Shown: positions 42,838-53,166, counted from the stretch's first letter. The stretch: 64,000 nucleotides of DNA from Ancylobacter mangrovi (GCF_024752355.1 NZ_JANTHZ010000007.1:186001-250000), one strand, 5' to 3'. Notes: a model not told the origin generated them from the letters alone. A program made the numbers and translations.

Positions 42838-43776
42838 ATGACGGGTGTGCTCGGCGCCCTGGTCCCGGTGTTCCTCATCATCGCCCTCGGCCAGATCCTG
42901 AAGCGCAGCCTGCTGCCGGAGGATTCGCACTGGGTGGCGCTGGAGCGGCTCACCTATTTCATCCTGTTCCCGGCGCTGCTCATCGTCTCGATCTCGCGCG
43001 CCGAGCTCGGCAATGTGAAGGTGTTCCAGGTCTCGGTGTCGCTGCTGGGCGCCATCGCACTGTTCAGCGCGCTGCTGGTGGTGATGCGCGAGCCGATCTG
43101 CCGGGGGCTGCGGCTGATGGGGCCGGGTTACACCTCGGTGGTGCAGGGCTCGCTGCGCTGGAACAGCTATATCGCGCTTGCGGTCTCGGGCTCGCTCACC
43201 GGCACCGCCGGCCTCGCCGTGGCGGCGGTCGGGCTCGCGGTGATGATCCCGACCCTCAACACAATCAGCGTCGCGGTGCTGGCGCGCCACGGCGAAGGCG
43301 CGGCCGGCGGCAACCGCGCCATGCTGATCCAGATCGTGCGCAATCCCTTCATCTGGTCCTGCGCGCTGGGCGGGCTGATCAACCTGCTGCACATCCACGT
43401 GCCGGCGGTGATCTTCGACTTCGGCGACATATTAGGAAGGGCGTCGCTGGCGCTCGGCCTGCTCGTGGTCGGCGCCGGGCTGCGGCTCGCGGACCTTCGC
43501 CGCCCGCGCGGCGCCACCTGGCTCACCAGCGCGGTAAAGCTCATCGGCGTGCCGCTGGTGGCGATCCTGATCGGCTGGACGCTCGGCCTCACCGACGTGG
43601 ACCTGCTGATCGTCGCGGTCGCCTCCTCGGTGCCCTCGGCGCCGAACGGCTACGTGCTCGCCCGCCAGATGGGCGGGGACGCGCCGCTGCTCGCGCAGAT
43701 GCTCACCGTGCAGACCGTGCTCGCCGCCGTGACCATGCCGGCGATCATCGCCGCCGTGTCGCATCTGGGGGGGTGA
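42838..43776 (+). CDS. AEC family transporter (auxin efflux carrier-like)
   Basis: A 312-residue membrane protein with about ten hydrophobic segments, matching the AEC family. Recognisable parts are IIALGQILKRSLLP near the start, the central SVVQGSLRWNSYIALA with the helix-breaking Asn, and a C-terminal ASSVPSAPNGYVLARQMGGD stretch. Bacterial members move carboxylates such as malate or malonate; the substrate here is open. It follows ruvX by 3 bp. Confidence 0.85.
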   Translation: MTGVLGALVPVFLIIALGQILKRSLLPEDSHWVALERLTYFILFPALLIVSISRAELGNVKVFQVSVSLLGAIALFSALLVVMREPICRGLRLMGPGYTSVVQGSLRWNSYIALAVSGSLTGTAGLAVAAVGLAVMIPTLNTISVAVLARHGEGAAGGNRAMLIQIVRNPFIWSCALGGLINLLHIHVPAVIFDFGDILGRASLALGLLVVGAGLRLADLRRPRGATWLTSAVKLIGVPLVAILIGWTLGLTDVDLLIVAVASSVPSAPNGYVLARQMGGDAPLLAQMLTVQTVLAAVTMPAIIAAVSHLGG

Positions 43777-43805
43777 GCGGCAAGGACGGCTGCGTCCCTG
43801 CCGCT
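43776..43805. terminator. Hairpin between convergent AEC and secreted-protein genes
   Basis: AGCGGCA-A-GGAC pairs with GTCC-C-TGCCGCT around a six-base loop (one mismatch in 12). It lies in the 46-bp gap between two convergent genes and likely serves both as a terminator. No T-run is present. Confidence 0.5.
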
Positions 43806-43822
43806 ACATGCTGTCCGCAGGG

Positions 43823-44209
43823 TCAGCAGCGGGTCCAGTAGCCGGTGCCGCGCATCGGGTTGGTCTCCACCCAGCAGCGGTTGGCCGGGCGGGCATAGGC
43901 CGGGCGGCCGTAATAGACCGGGCCGGGCGGCGGGCCGTAATAGCGGGGAGCGTCGTAGTAGCGCGGGCGCGCCGCGTTTGCGATCGCCGCGCCGGCGACG
44001 ACGCCGGCGGCCACGCCGAGGCCGACCGCGCAGCCCTCGCAGCGCACCTGCTCGACCGGAGCGGACGTCGCACGGGCGGATTCGGGAACCGCGGCGCCCG
44101 ACATGGGCAGGGCGGCGGCAGGCACGGCACTCAGAGCGGCCACGGCAGCTACGGCCATCGCGGCGAGCCGGCCGGCAGCCGGCCGGGTGGACTGAACGGA
44201 CCTCGTCAT
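43823..44209 (-). CDS. Small secreted Gly/Tyr/Pro-rich protein
   Basis: A 128-residue exported protein of unknown function. A signal peptide ends near PAAALP; then follows CEGCAVGLGVAAGVVAGAA, a glycine-zipper-like hydrophobic stretch, and a Tyr/Pro/Arg-rich tail (RYYGPPPGPVYYGRP) ending in CWVETNPMRGTGYWTRC. The end resembles small outer-membrane-associated proteins of rhizobia. GGAG lies eight bases before the ATG. It is divergent from pyrB. Confidence 0.65.
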   Translation of the reverse strand: MTRSVQSTRPAAGRLAAMAVAAVAALSAVPAAALPMSGAAVPESARATSAPVEQVRCEGCAVGLGVAAGVVAGAAIANAARPRYYDAPRYYGPPPGPVYYGRPAYARPANRCWVETNPMRGTGYWTRC

Positions 44210-44372
44210 CGATCGTTCTCCAATCGTGCCCCTCAGCACTGTGGCGCGACAACGTGGGCGTGCGAACGAAGTTCCCTGACGGCACCCCGCCACCGGGACA
44301 GCCGCTCGCCGTGGACAGCGACGGGAAAGACTTGCGGCGGGGCCGTGCTGCGTCTATCCAGCCGACTTCGAT

Positions 44373-45326
44373 ATGACATCGAACCCGACCGCCAGCTTCA
44401 CCCTCTCGCGCCGCCACCTGCTCGGCATCGAGGGCCTGTCTCCCGAAGAGATCGTCGGGCTGCTCGACCTCTCCGAGGAATTCGTCATCCTCAACCGGCA
44501 GATCGAGAAGAAGCGCGCGACGCTGCGCGGGCGCACGCAGATCAATCTGTTCTTCGAGGCATCGACCCGCACCCAGTCCTCGTTCGAGCTGGCCGGCAAG
44601 CGGCTCGGCGCGGACGTGATGAACATGGCGGTCAGCAACTCCTCCCTGAAGAAGGGCGAGACGCTGATCGACACTGCCGCGACACTCAATGCCATGCACC
44701 CGGACGTGCTGATCGTGCGCCACAGCGCTTCCGGCGCTGTCGAGCTGCTGGCGCGCAAGGTCGACTGCGCGGTGGTCAATGCCGGCGACGGGGCGCATGA
44801 GCACCCGACCCAGGCGCTGCTCGACGCGCTCACCATCCGCCGCAACAAGGGGCGCATCCAGGGCCTGCTGGTCGCGATCTGCGGCGACATCGCCCATTCG
44901 CGCGTCGCCCGCTCCAACATCCTGCTGCTGCAGGCGCTCGGCGCGCAGGTGCGGGTGGTCGCGCCGCCCTCGCTGCTGCCGACCGACATCGAGCGCTTCG
45001 GCGTCGAGGTCCATAGCGACATGCGCCGGGGGCTGGAGGACGTCGACATCGTCATGATGCTGCGGCTCCAGCGCGAACGCATGAACGGCTCGTATGTGCC
45101 TTCGGTGAAAGAGTATTTCCATTTCTGGGGGCTCGACGAGGCGAAGCTGCGCCATGCCCGGCCGGACGCACTCGTGATGCATCCCGGCCCGATGAACCGC
45201 GGCGTCGAGATCGATTCGGCGGTCGCCGACGGCGCCCAGTCCCTCATCCGCGAGCAGGTCGAGATGGGCGTCGCCGTCCGCATGGCCGTGCTCGACGCGC
45301 TCTCGCGGACGCTGCCCAATGCCTGA
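44373..45326 (+). CDS. pyrB: Aspartate carbamoyltransferase catalytic subunit
   Basis: A 317-residue ATCase catalytic chain that joins carbamoyl phosphate and aspartate in pyrimidine synthesis. The carbamoyl-phosphate site is [12 protein letters not shown], with [12 protein letters not shown], the [12 protein letters not shown] loop and [12 protein letters not shown] in order. No pyrI regulatory gene is adjacent. The stop overlaps the start of the dihydroorotase-like gene by 8 bp, as in the non-catalytic pyrB-pyrC' pairs of Pseudomonas, suggesting a physical complex. Confidence 0.95.
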   Translation: MTSNPTASFTLSRRHLLGIEGLSPEEIVGLLDLSEEFVILNRQIEKKRATLRGRTQINLFFEASTRTQSSFELAGKRLGADVMNMAVSNSSLKKGETLIDTAATLNAMHPDVLIVRHSASGAVELLARKVDCAVVNAGDGAHEHPTQALLDALTIRRNKGRIQGLLVAICGDIAHSRVARSNILLLQALGAQVRVVAPPSLLPTDIERFGVEVHSDMRRGLEDVDIVMMLRLQRERMNGSYVPSVKEYFHFWGLDEAKLRHARPDALVMHPGPMNRGVEIDSAVADGAQSLIREQVEMGVAVRMAVLDALSRTLPNA

Positions 45327-46629
45327 CCTGCGCTCCACGCCGCGCCCCACCCTGCTGTCCGGCGCCCGGATCCTCGATCCCTCGCGCGACCTCGACACCC
45401 ATGGCGACATCCTGATCGCCGACGGCGTGATCAAGGACATCGCCGGCAACCTGAAGGCCGCCGGCCTGCCGGACGACACCGAGATCGTCGACTGCCGCGG
45501 CCTGATCGCCGTGCCGGGCCTCGTCGACATGCGCGCCTTCATCGGCGAGCCCGGCGCCGAGCACCGCGAGACGCTGGCCTCCGCCAGCCAGGCGGCGGCG
45601 GCGGGCGGCGTGACCACCATCGTGTGCCAGCCCGACACCGATCCCGTCATCGACGATCCCGCCATCGTCGACTTCGTGCTGCGCCGCGCCCGCGACACCG
45701 CCATCGTCCACGTCCATCCCATGGCCGCCCTGACCAAGGGGCTGGAAGGGCGCGAGATGACGGAGATCGGCCTGCTGCAGGCCGCCGGCGCGGTCGCCTT
45801 CACCGACGGCACCCGCTCCGTGCCCTCCGCCCAGGTGATGCGCCGCGCGCTCACCTATGCCCGCCATTTCGACGCGCTGATCGTGCACCACACCGAGGAT
45901 GCCGGCCTGACCGGCGAAGGGGTGATGAACGAGGGCGAGTTGGCCTCGCGCCTCGGTCTCGCCGGCGTGCCCAGGGCGGCGGAGACCATCGTGTTCGAGC
46001 GCGACGTGCGCCTCGCCGCCATGACCGGCGGGCGCTACCACGCCGCCTCGCTCACCTGCACCGATTCGCTCGACGTGCTGCGCCGCGCCCGCGAGGCGGG
46101 GCTCGACATCACCGCCTCGGCCTCGATCAACCATCTGACGCTCAACGAGCGCGACGTCGTCGGCTATCGCAGCTTCTTCAAGCTCAGCCCGCCGCTGCGC
46201 GCGGAGGACGACCGGCAGGCGCTGGTGCAGGCGGTGGCGGAAGGGCTCGTCGACGTCATCGTCTCCGACCACAACCCGCAGGACGTCGAGGTCAAGCGCC
46301 TGCCGTTCTCGGAAGCGGCCTTCGGCGCCATCGGCATCGAGACCATGCTCGCGGCCGGGCTCCGGCTGGTGAATGACGGCTCGGTCGACTTGATGAGCCT
46401 CGTCCGCGCCATGTCGACCCGCCCGGCCCAGCTTCTCGGGCTGGAGGCGGGCACGCTGCGCCCCGGGCGAGCGGCGGACATCGCGCTGATCGCGCCCGAC
46501 GAGGCGTGGATCCTCGACGCGGCGATGCTCAAGTCGCGCTGCCGCAACACCCCATTCGACGAGGCCCGCTTCGAGGGGCGCGTCATACGCACGCTTGTCG
46601 CCGGCTGTACGGTGTATGAATACGTGTGA
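45319..46629 (+). CDS. Dihydroorotase homologue lacking the HxH metal site (PyrC'-like)
   Basis: A 436-residue amidohydrolase-fold protein, clearly a class I dihydroorotase homologue ([28 protein letters not shown]). However, the invariant DxHxHxR motif that binds the catalytic zinc reads D70-M-R72-A-F74-I-G76, so both His and the Arg are lost, and the usual DDG pair is FTDGT. Some later ligands (HHTED, NHLTL, SDH) remain. As in Pseudomonas PyrC', it is probably inactive and supports PyrB structurally, with the true enzyme encoded elsewhere. It overlaps pyrB by 8 bp. Confidence 0.85.
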   Translation: MPDLRSTPRPTLLSGARILDPSRDLDTHGDILIADGVIKDIAGNLKAAGLPDDTEIVDCRGLIAVPGLVDMRAFIGEPGAEHRETLASASQAAAAGGVTTIVCQPDTDPVIDDPAIVDFVLRRARDTAIVHVHPMAALTKGLEGREMTEIGLLQAAGAVAFTDGTRSVPSAQVMRRALTYARHFDALIVHHTEDAGLTGEGVMNEGELASRLGLAGVPRAAETIVFERDVRLAAMTGGRYHAASLTCTDSLDVLRRAREAGLDITASASINHLTLNERDVVGYRSFFKLSPPLRAEDDRQALVQAVAEGLVDVIVSDHNPQDVEVKRLPFSEAAFGAIGIETMLAAGLRLVNDGSVDLMSLVRAMSTRPAQLLGLEAGTLRPGRAADIALIAPDEAWILDAAMLKSRCRNTPFDEARFEGRVIRTLVAGCTVYEYV

Positions 46630-46692
46630 GCCGGAGCGTCCCGGTGCCCTACCGGGATACACTTTCCGGCGAAAGCCACTAAGGTCGGTCCC

Positions 46693-47298
46693 ATGAGTTG
46701 GTCCCTGCCCCCGATGTCGAGCTATGCCGCGCTGCTGCTCGGCTACCTCCTTGGCGCGATCCCGTTCGGCCTCATCATCACCCGCCTCGCGGGCACCAAG
46801 GACATCCGCAGCATCGGCTCCGGCAATATCGGCGCGACCAACGTGCTGCGCACGGGGCGCAAGGGCCTGGCGGCGATCACGCTGCTCTGCGACGCGCTGA
46901 AGGGCACGGTCGCCGTGCTGCTCGCCGGCTGGCTGTTCGGCGCGGCCGATACGCTGCCGGCGGCGCTCGGCGCCTTCCTCGGCCACGTCTTCCCGGTCTG
47001 GCTCGGCTTCAAGGGCGGCAAGGGGGTGGCGACGTTCCTGGGCGTGACCATCGCCCTCGCCTGGCAGGCGGCGATCGTGTTCGCCGCCTCCTGGCTCACC
47101 GTCGCCTTCGTCACCCGGTACTCGTCGCTCTCCGCGCTCGTCGCCAGCATCCTCACCGCGCTCGCCGCCTTCCTGATCGCGCCGCCGCCGACCGGCCTGC
47201 TGCTGGCGATCCTCTCGGCGCTGCTCTGGTTCATGCATCGCGCCAACATCGCTCGGCTGATCGCCGGCACCGAAGGCCGGATCGGCGGGAAGGGCTGA
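46693..47298 (+). CDS. plsY: Glycerol-3-phosphate acyltransferase PlsY
   Basis: A 201-residue inner-membrane acyltransferase with about five helices; it uses acyl-phosphate to acylate glycerol-3-phosphate, the first step of phospholipid synthesis. Conserved loops are visible: [13 protein letters not shown] (motif 1), [17 protein letters not shown] (motif 2) and a final [13 protein letters not shown] (motif 3). It lies between the pyr genes and dprA, a conserved order in rhizobia. Confidence 0.95.
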   Translation: MSWSLPPMSSYAALLLGYLLGAIPFGLIITRLAGTKDIRSIGSGNIGATNVLRTGRKGLAAITLLCDALKGTVAVLLAGWLFGAADTLPAALGAFLGHVFPVWLGFKGGKGVATFLGVTIALAWQAAIVFAASWLTVAFVTRYSSLSALVASILTALAAFLIAPPPTGLLLAILSALLWFMHRANIARLIAGTEGRIGGKG

Positions 47299-47301
47299 GG
47301 T

Positions 47302-48414
47302 TTGGCCTTACGCGGCGTCGAGCTCGACCACGGCCAGCGCCGCGACTGGCTTCGCCTGATCCGGGCCGAGAATGTCGGGCCGCGGGCCTTCCTCAACCTC
47401 GTCAACCGCTTCGGCGGCGCGGCGGCGGCGCTGGAGGCGCTGCCCGGCATGGCGCGGCGCGGCGGCCGGCTGATCGAGCCGCGCATTCCCTCCATCGCCG
47501 AGGCCGAGGCCGAGATGGAGGCGCTGGCACGCATCGGCGGCCGCTTCATCGCGCTGGGCGAGCCGGCCTATCCCGTGCTGCTGCGCCAGATCGAGGACGC
47601 GCCTCCCCTCATCGCCGTGCGCGGCCGTCCCGAGCTCATGAGCGCGCCCGTGGTCGGCATGGTCGGCTCGCGCAACGCCTCGGGCGCCGGGCGCACCATG
47701 GCGGCGCGGCTGGCGCGCGGGCTCGGCACGGCGGGCTGGGTGATCGCCTCCGGGCTGGCGCGCGGCATCGACACGGTCGCCCATGAGGCGAGCCTCGACA
47801 CCGGCACCATCGCCGTGCTCGCCGGCGGCCATGACCGGCCCTACCCCCGCGAAAACGAGCGGCTGCTTGCCGCCATCGCCGAGCGCGGCGTGGTCCTCAC
47901 CGAGATGCCGATGGGCTGGGAGCCGCGCTCGCGCGACTTCCCGCGCCGCAACCGTCTGGTGTCGGGCCTGTCGCTCGGCGTGGTGGTGGTGGAGGCGGCG
48001 GAGCGCTCGGGCTCGCTCATCACCGCGCGCCTTGCCGGCGAGCAGGGCCGCGAGGTCTTCGCCGTGCCGGGCTCGCCGCTCGACCCGCGCGCGGGCGGCA
48101 CCAACGCGCTGATCAAGCAGGGCGCCGCGCTCGTCACCGACGTATCGGACGTGATGTCGGCGCTGGCCGCGTTCCGCGAGCGCCTGCCGGTCATCGACGC
48201 CGACGAGGAGGTGTCCCCGCCGATGGAGGCGCCCGAGCCGGGCGACGACCTGCGTGCCCGGGTGATCGGACTGCTCGGGCCGACGCCCCTGCCGGTCGAC
48301 GACCTCGTGCACATGGCGGGCACGAGCGCCGCCGAGCTGCAGATCGTCCTGCTCGAGCTCGAGCTCGCCGGCCGACTGGAGCGGCACGGCGGCGGCCGGG
48401 TCTCGATGCTGTGA
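47302..48414 (+). CDS. dprA: DNA-processing protein DprA
   Basis: A 370-residue protein that loads RecA on incoming single-stranded DNA in transformation. The Rossmann core includes [46 protein letters not shown] and [24 protein letters not shown]-terminal winged-helix ([14 protein letters not shown]) is present. No ATG occurs before the core, so TTG at 47302, 3 bp after plsY, is taken as the start. Confidence 0.92.
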   Translation: MALRGVELDHGQRRDWLRLIRAENVGPRAFLNLVNRFGGAAAALEALPGMARRGGRLIEPRIPSIAEAEAEMEALARIGGRFIALGEPAYPVLLRQIEDAPPLIAVRGRPELMSAPVVGMVGSRNASGAGRTMAARLARGLGTAGWVIASGLARGIDTVAHEASLDTGTIAVLAGGHDRPYPRENERLLAAIAERGVVLTEMPMGWEPRSRDFPRRNRLVSGLSLGVVVVEAAERSGSLITARLAGEQGREVFAVPGSPLDPRAGGTNALIKQGAALVTDVSDVMSALAAFRERLPVIDADEEVSPPMEAPEPGDDLRARVIGLLGPTPLPVDDLVHMAGTSAAELQIVLLELELAGRLERHGGGRVSML

Positions 48415-48419
48415 CGGCG

Positions 48420-48677
48420 TCAGTCGTCCTGCCCGCCCGGCTCGGCGCGGCGGGCCGCCGCGCGTGCCTCATCGCGTGCCATCTCGAGCAGATAGCGCAG
48501 CACCGCGAGGTCGGTGGTGTCGGCGAGCTCGGAAAGTTCGTGGGCCAGCGTGGCGATATAGTCCGCGGTCTCACGCGTCCGGTCTGCGTGGCGATCGATC
48601 TCGTTCACGAAAGTTCCGTAGGGCTGAATTCTGGATAACTGAAGGGTAACATTCCGTTTCCCGGTATTGCTACCCAT
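48420..48677 (-). CDS. Small conserved hypothetical helical protein
   Basis: An 85-residue protein of unknown function. It is charged and helical (RETADYIATLAHELSELA then LRYLLEMARDEARAAARR), without membrane segments or cysteines, and the ATG at 48677 has AGGAAA some 12 bases upstream. It is convergent with dprA (5 bp between stops) and divergent from topA. Similar short genes are common beside dprA/topA in rhizobia, as far as I recall. Confidence 0.55.
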   Translation of the reverse strand: MGSNTGKRNVTLQLSRIQPYGTFVNEIDRHADRTRETADYIATLAHELSELADTTDLAVLRYLLEMARDEARAAARRAEPGGQDD

Positions 48678-48837
48678 GGCTGCACTGTTTCCTATAGACA
48701 CTATCAAAAATTGTAATGCGCCCTGCCGCAACCTCGTGCATGGGTGGTATGCGGCCGGACGGCTCCCCCGGTGCGGCCCGAGACGTTGCATGGATGCGCC
48801 ACGCTGGCACTCCTCGTGCTTGTGGAACGGTTGCCAT

Positions 48838-48866
48838 TTGACAGCCGGTGGCGGCTACCCCATTTT
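48838..48866 (+). promoter_or_regulatory. Candidate sigma-70-type promoter for topA
   Basis: A perfect TTGACA (48838-48843) is followed after 17 bp by CATTTT, a weak -10, about 50 bp before the topA ATG. The -35 match is good, the -10 poor. Confidence 0.3.
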
Positions 48867-48912
48867 CCCGGCCTCTTTCAAGGCTTGATATACCAACGGA
48901 CACAGCTGGCTC

Positions 48913-51603
48913 ATGCAGGTCGTCATCGTCGAATCGCCGGCAAAGGCGAAGACGATCAACAAATATCTGGGTCCAGGCTACGAGGTCTTCGCCTCGTATG
49001 GACATGTGCGCGATCTCCCGGCCAAGGACGGCTCGGTCGATCCCGAGCACGATTTCCACATGTTGTGGAACGTCGACCCCAAATCCCAGAAGCGGCTGTC
49101 GGACATCGCCCGCGCGGTGCGTGACGCCGACGCGCTGATCCTCGCCACCGACCCGGATCGCGAGGGCGAGGCCATCTCCTGGCACGTGCTCGAGGTGCTG
49201 AAGGAGAAGCGCGCGCTCAAGGACAAGCCGATCTCGCGGGTCGTCTTCAACGCCATCACCAAGCAGGCTGTGCTTGAGGCGATGAAGAACCCGCGCATGA
49301 TCGATGAGGCGCTGGTGGATGCCTATCTCGCCCGCCGCGCGCTCGACTATCTGGTCGGCTTCACGCTCTCCCCGGTGCTGTGGCGCAAGCTGCCCGGCGC
49401 CCGCTCGGCGGGACGCGTGCAGTCGGTCGCGCTGCGCCTCGTCTGCGACCGCGAGCGCGAGATCGAGACCTTCGTCACCCGCGAGTACTGGTCGATCGCC
49501 GCCCGGCTCGCCACCCCGCGCCGCGACGAGTTCGAGGCCCGGCTGGTCGGCGCCGACGGCAAGAAGATCGGCCGGCTCGATGTCGGCACCTCGGAGGAGG
49601 CAGCCGCCTTCCGCCAGGCGCTGGAGAGCGCGAACTACACGGTGCGCTCGGTCGAGGCCAAGCCCGCGCGGCGCCACCCCTACCCGCCCTTCACCACCTC
49701 GACGCTGCAGCAGGAGGCGAGCCGCAAGCTCGGCCTCGCGCCGGCGAGCACGATGCGGATCGCCCAGCGCCTCTACGAGGGCGTGGACATCGGCGGCGAA
49801 ACGGTCGGCCTCATCACCTATATGCGTACCGACGGCGTCGACATGGCGCCGGAGGCGATCGCCTCGGCGCGCTCGGTGATCGGGCGCGACTATGGCGAGC
49901 GCTACGTGCCCTCCGCCCCGCGCCGCTACACCGCCAAGGCGAAGAACGCGCAGGAAGCCCATGAGGCGGTGCGTCCCACCGACCTGGCGCGCCGCCCGAA
50001 GGACGTCACGCGCTACCTCGAATCCGACCAGGCCCGGCTCTACGAGCTGATCTGGCTGCGCACCATCGCCAGCCAGATGGAATCGGCCGAGCTGGAGCGC
50101 ACCACGGTCGACATCGACGCGGTCGCCGCCGGCCGGGCGCTGGAGCTGCGCGCCACCGGCTCGGTGGTGAAGTTCGACGGCTTCCTCACCCTCTATCGCG
50201 AGGACCGGGACGACGCACCGGCGGACGGCGAGGACGAGGAGAACCGCCGCCTGCCCGCCATGTCCGCCGGCGAGGGCCTCGCCAACAAGGGCATCAAGGC
50301 CGACCAGCACTTCACCGAGCCGCCGCCGCGCTATTCGGAAGCCTCGCTGGTCAAGCGCATGGAGGAGCTCGGCATCGGGCGCCCCTCCACCTACGCCTCG
50401 GTGCTCGCCGTGCTGCGCGACCGCGAATATGTGCGCCTCGAAAAGCGCCGGCTGGTGCCCGAGGACAAGGGGCGGCTCGTCACCGCCTTCCTGGAGAGCT
50501 TCTTCGACCGCTATGTCGAGTACGACTTCACCGCCGATCTGGAGGAGAAGCTCGACAAGATCTCGGCCGGCGAGCTCGCATGGAAGGACGTGCTGCGCGA
50601 CTTCTGGCTCGATTTCACCGCGGCCGTCGGCGAGACCAAGGACCTGCGCGTCTCGGAAGTCATCGCCGCGCTCGACGAGATGCTCACCGCCCACATCTTC
50701 CCGCCCAAGGAAGACGGCTCCGACCCGCGCCTGTGCCCCAATTGCGGCACCGGCCGGCTGTCGCTGAAGGTCGGCAAGTTCGGCGCCTTCATCGGCTGCT
50801 CGAACTATCCCGAGTGCAAGTACACCCGCCCGCTCGCGGTGCAGTCCGGCGAAAATGGCGAGGCGGTCGAGACCGGCCCGCGCGTGCTCGGCACCGATCC
50901 GGAGACGGGTCTGGAAGTCACCGTGCGCGACGGGCGCTTCGGCGCCTATCTCCAGCTCGGCGAGGCCGCCGAGGGCGAGAAGCCCAAGCGCTCCAGCCTG
51001 CCCAAGGGGCTCGCCCCCGCCGATGTCGATCTCGACACCGCGCTCGGCCTGCTTTCGCTGCCGCGCGAGATCGGCCGCCACCCGGAGACCGGGGAGCCGA
51101 TCCTCGCGGGTATCGGCCGCTTCGGGCCCTATGTGCAGACGGGGAAGACCTACGCCAATATCGAGGCCGGCGACGACATCCTCGCCATCGGTCTCAACCG
51201 GGCGGTGACGCTGATCGCCGACAAGCAGAACAAGGGGCCGGGACGCGGACGCGCGGCCGGCGGGCGCGAGCTCGGCGAGCATCCCAGCCTCGGCGGGTCG
51301 GTGACGGTGCGCCCGGGCCGCTTCGGCGCCTATGTCAATCACGGCAAGGTCAACGCGACCCTGCCCAAGACCATGTCGCCGGACGAAATCACGCTGGAGC
51401 AGGCTGTCGAGCTGATCACCGCCAAGGCCGGCTCGGCGCCCGCCAAGCCCGCCCGCCGCGGCGCGGCCAAGACCGCCAGCAAGGACGCCGACGCGCCCGC
51501 GAAGAAGCCGGCGGCGCGCAAGTCCGCCGCCAAGAAACCGGCCGCCAAGGCCTCGTCGGCCAAGTCGTCTTCTGCCAAGAGCCGCTCCGCCACCGGCGGC
51601 TGA
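48913..51603 (+). CDS. topA: DNA topoisomerase I
   Basis: An 896-residue type IA topoisomerase that relaxes negative supercoils. The TOPRIM domain opens VVIVESPAKAKTINKYLG with DPDREGEAISWH; catalytic Tyr303 is in GLITYMRTDG. One four-cysteine zinc ribbon is seen (LCPNCGTGRL...GCSNYPECKY), followed by three Topo_C repeats (for example GRFGAYLQLGEA, GRFGPYVQTG, GRFGAYVNHG). The tail of about 60 residues is Lys/Ala/Ser-rich, as in many alphaproteobacteria and actinobacteria. Divergent from the small helical gene upstream. Confidence 0.96.
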   Translation: MQVVIVESPAKAKTINKYLGPGYEVFASYGHVRDLPAKDGSVDPEHDFHMLWNVDPKSQKRLSDIARAVRDADALILATDPDREGEAISWHVLEVLKEKRALKDKPISRVVFNAITKQAVLEAMKNPRMIDEALVDAYLARRALDYLVGFTLSPVLWRKLPGARSAGRVQSVALRLVCDREREIETFVTREYWSIAARLATPRRDEFEARLVGADGKKIGRLDVGTSEEAAAFRQALESANYTVRSVEAKPARRHPYPPFTTSTLQQEASRKLGLAPASTMRIAQRLYEGVDIGGETVGLITYMRTDGVDMAPEAIASARSVIGRDYGERYVPSAPRRYTAKAKNAQEAHEAVRPTDLARRPKDVTRYLESDQARLYELIWLRTIASQMESAELERTTVDIDAVAAGRALELRATGSVVKFDGFLTLYREDRDDAPADGEDEENRRLPAMSAGEGLANKGIKADQHFTEPPPRYSEASLVKRMEELGIGRPSTYASVLAVLRDREYVRLEKRRLVPEDKGRLVTAFLESFFDRYVEYDFTADLEEKLDKISAGELAWKDVLRDFWLDFTAAVGETKDLRVSEVIAALDEMLTAHIFPPKEDGSDPRLCPNCGTGRLSLKVGKFGAFIGCSNYPECKYTRPLAVQSGENGEAVETGPRVLGTDPETGLEVTVRDGRFGAYLQLGEAAEGEKPKRSSLPKGLAPADVDLDTALGLLSLPREIGRHPETGEPILAGIGRFGPYVQTGKTYANIEAGDDILAIGLNRAVTLIADKQNKGPGRGRAAGGRELGEHPSLGGSVTVRPGRFGAYVNHGKVNATLPKTMSPDEITLEQAVELITAKAGSAPAKPARRGAAKTASKDADAPAKKPAARKSAAKKPAAKASSAKSSSAKSRSATGG

Positions 51604-51660
51604 GGCGAAGTCGTCCCGCCGGGCGGCCGGGCGACGATCTCCGGGAAAGAGATGAGGAAG

Positions 51661-51678
51661 CGGGCGGCGCGCCGCCCG
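51661..51678. terminator. 18-bp perfect palindrome between topA and a convergent MFS gene
   Basis: CGGGCGGCGCGCCGCCCG is a perfect palindrome placed between the two converging 3' ends, a likely bidirectional terminator stem. There is no loop or T-run, so termination strength is uncertain. Confidence 0.4.
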
Positions 51679-51681
51679 GCC

Positions 51682-53166
51682 CTATTCCGGCAGCGCGGCG
51701 GCCGGCGAGGCGTGGCCCCTGAGCGGGCGCTCCTGCATCGCGATCATCGCGATCAGCGACAGGGTGAGCGCGGCCGCGGCCATCAGGAACACCCAGCGGA
51801 AGGCGAGCGCGAGTGCCTCGCTCCCGGCCTGCCCGCCGCCGAGCAGGGTCTCCATCGAGCCGCTTCCCTCCAGCCCCGACATGCTGATGACGACGGCGCC
51901 GAAGCCGGCGGTCAGGATGGCGCTGCCAAGCGAACGGAAGAAGTTCGCCAGCCCGGTCGCGGTGCCCATCTGCGGCAGCGGGACGGCGTTCTGGATCGCC
52001 ACGGTCGAGACCGGCAGCACCGTGCCGAGCCCGATGCCCGTCACGCCCATCGCCACCAGATAGAGCCACAGCGGCGGGTTGACGGGCTCATAGGCCAGCA
52101 CCAGCAGGGCGAGAATGCCGCCCACGAGGCCGAGCACCGGCAGCCGCTTGTAATGGGTGACGCGGCTCATCACCTGCGAGGCGCCGGTGGCGCCGACCAC
52201 GACGCCCGCCATCAGCGGGATCAGCGCGAGGCCCGACTGGCTGGCGCTGAGCCTGACCACGCCCTCCAGATAGAGCGGCATCTGGATCGAGAGCCCGACC
52301 ATCGTGCCCATCGCGAAGGCGGCCGAGGGCACGCCGGTGCGCACCACCTGGTTGGAGAGCACCGCGATCGGCAGCAGCGGCTCCAGCGCCGTCGCCACCC
52401 GCACCGCGAAGCCGAGCCAGATGACGGCCGAGATCGCGGCGAGCCCGAGGATCTGCGGCGAGGTCCAGGCGAAGCGCGTTCCGCCCCAGCTCAGCGCCAG
52501 CAGCAGCGCCACCGTGGCGGCGCACATCAAGAGCGCCCCGATCACGTCGAGCCGGCGCGGATGGTGATGAGCCGGCAGGCGGCGCAGCGTGCGGTCGCTC
52601 ATGGCCGCGGCGGCGATGCCGAGCGGCACGTTTATCCAGAAGATCAGCGACCAGTGCAGGTGCTGGGCGAAGAAGCCGCCGAGGATCGGCCCCGCGATCG
52701 AGGAGGTGATGAAGACGGCGGCGAAATAGACCTGGTAGCGCCCGCGCTCGCGCGGCGGCACCAGCAGGCCGATGATGGTCTGCGCCAGCGCGATCAGGCC
52801 GCCGCCGCCGAGCCCCTGCACGGCGCGCCCGCCGATCAGCCACAGCATGGAGGGCGCCAGCGCGCACGCGATCGAGCCGACGAGGAACAGCGCGATGCAG
52901 CCGTTCAGCACCGGGCGCGGGCCGTGGATGTCGGCGAGCTTGCCGACCATCGGGGTGACGGCGGTGCCGGTCAGCAGGTAAGCGGTGACGATCCAGGAGA
53001 GGTTCTCGAGATCCCCGAACTCGGCGCCGATGGTCGGGAGGGCGGTGCCGATGATGGTCTGGTCCAGCGCGGCGAGCAGCATGGCGAGCATCACGCCGAC
53101 AATGATGGTTCTTATCGCGGCATGGTCGAGCGGGGCGGGCTGCGCCTCCGTGGTACAGGCATCCAT
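51682..53166 (-). CDS. MFS drug-efflux transporter, DHA2 (EmrB/QacA) family
   Basis: A 494-residue membrane antiporter with about 14 hydrophobic segments. The DHA2 signature LDQTIIGTALP is at residues 34-44 and motif A-like VGKLADIHGPR follows. It is a second DHA2 pump in the window, not closely similar to the one at 3567. It sits in the opposite orientation between topA and rnr, which are usually adjacent in rhizobia, suggesting insertion. The ATG at 53166 was chosen; a TTG at 53181 is possible. Confidence 0.87.
   Translation of the reverse strand: MDACTTEAQPAPLDHAAIRTIIVGVMLAMLLAALDQTIIGTALPTIGAEFGDLENLSWIVTAYLLTGTAVTPMVGKLADIHGPRPVLNGCIALFLVGSIACALAPSMLWLIGGRAVQGLGGGGLIALAQTIIGLLVPPRERGRYQVYFAAVFITSSIAGPILGGFFAQHLHWSLIFWINVPLGIAAAAMSDRTLRRLPAHHHPRRLDVIGALLMCAATVALLLALSWGGTRFAWTSPQILGLAAISAVIWLGFAVRVATALEPLLPIAVLSNQVVRTGVPSAAFAMGTMVGLSIQMPLYLEGVVRLSASQSGLALIPLMAGVVVGATGASQVMSRVTHYKRLPVLGLVGGILALLVLAYEPVNPPLWLYLVAMGVTGIGLGTVLPVSTVAIQNAVPLPQMGTATGLANFFRSLGSAILTAGFGAVVISMSGLEGSGSMETLLGGGQAGSEALALAFRWVFLMAAAALTLSLIAMIAMQERPLRGHASPAAALPE

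Noticed and set aside
48670-51342. An 890-codon minus-strand frame opposite topA
   Set aside because: Same reasoning: Asp/Gly/Arg/Val-rich antisense composition and full overlap with a certain gene.
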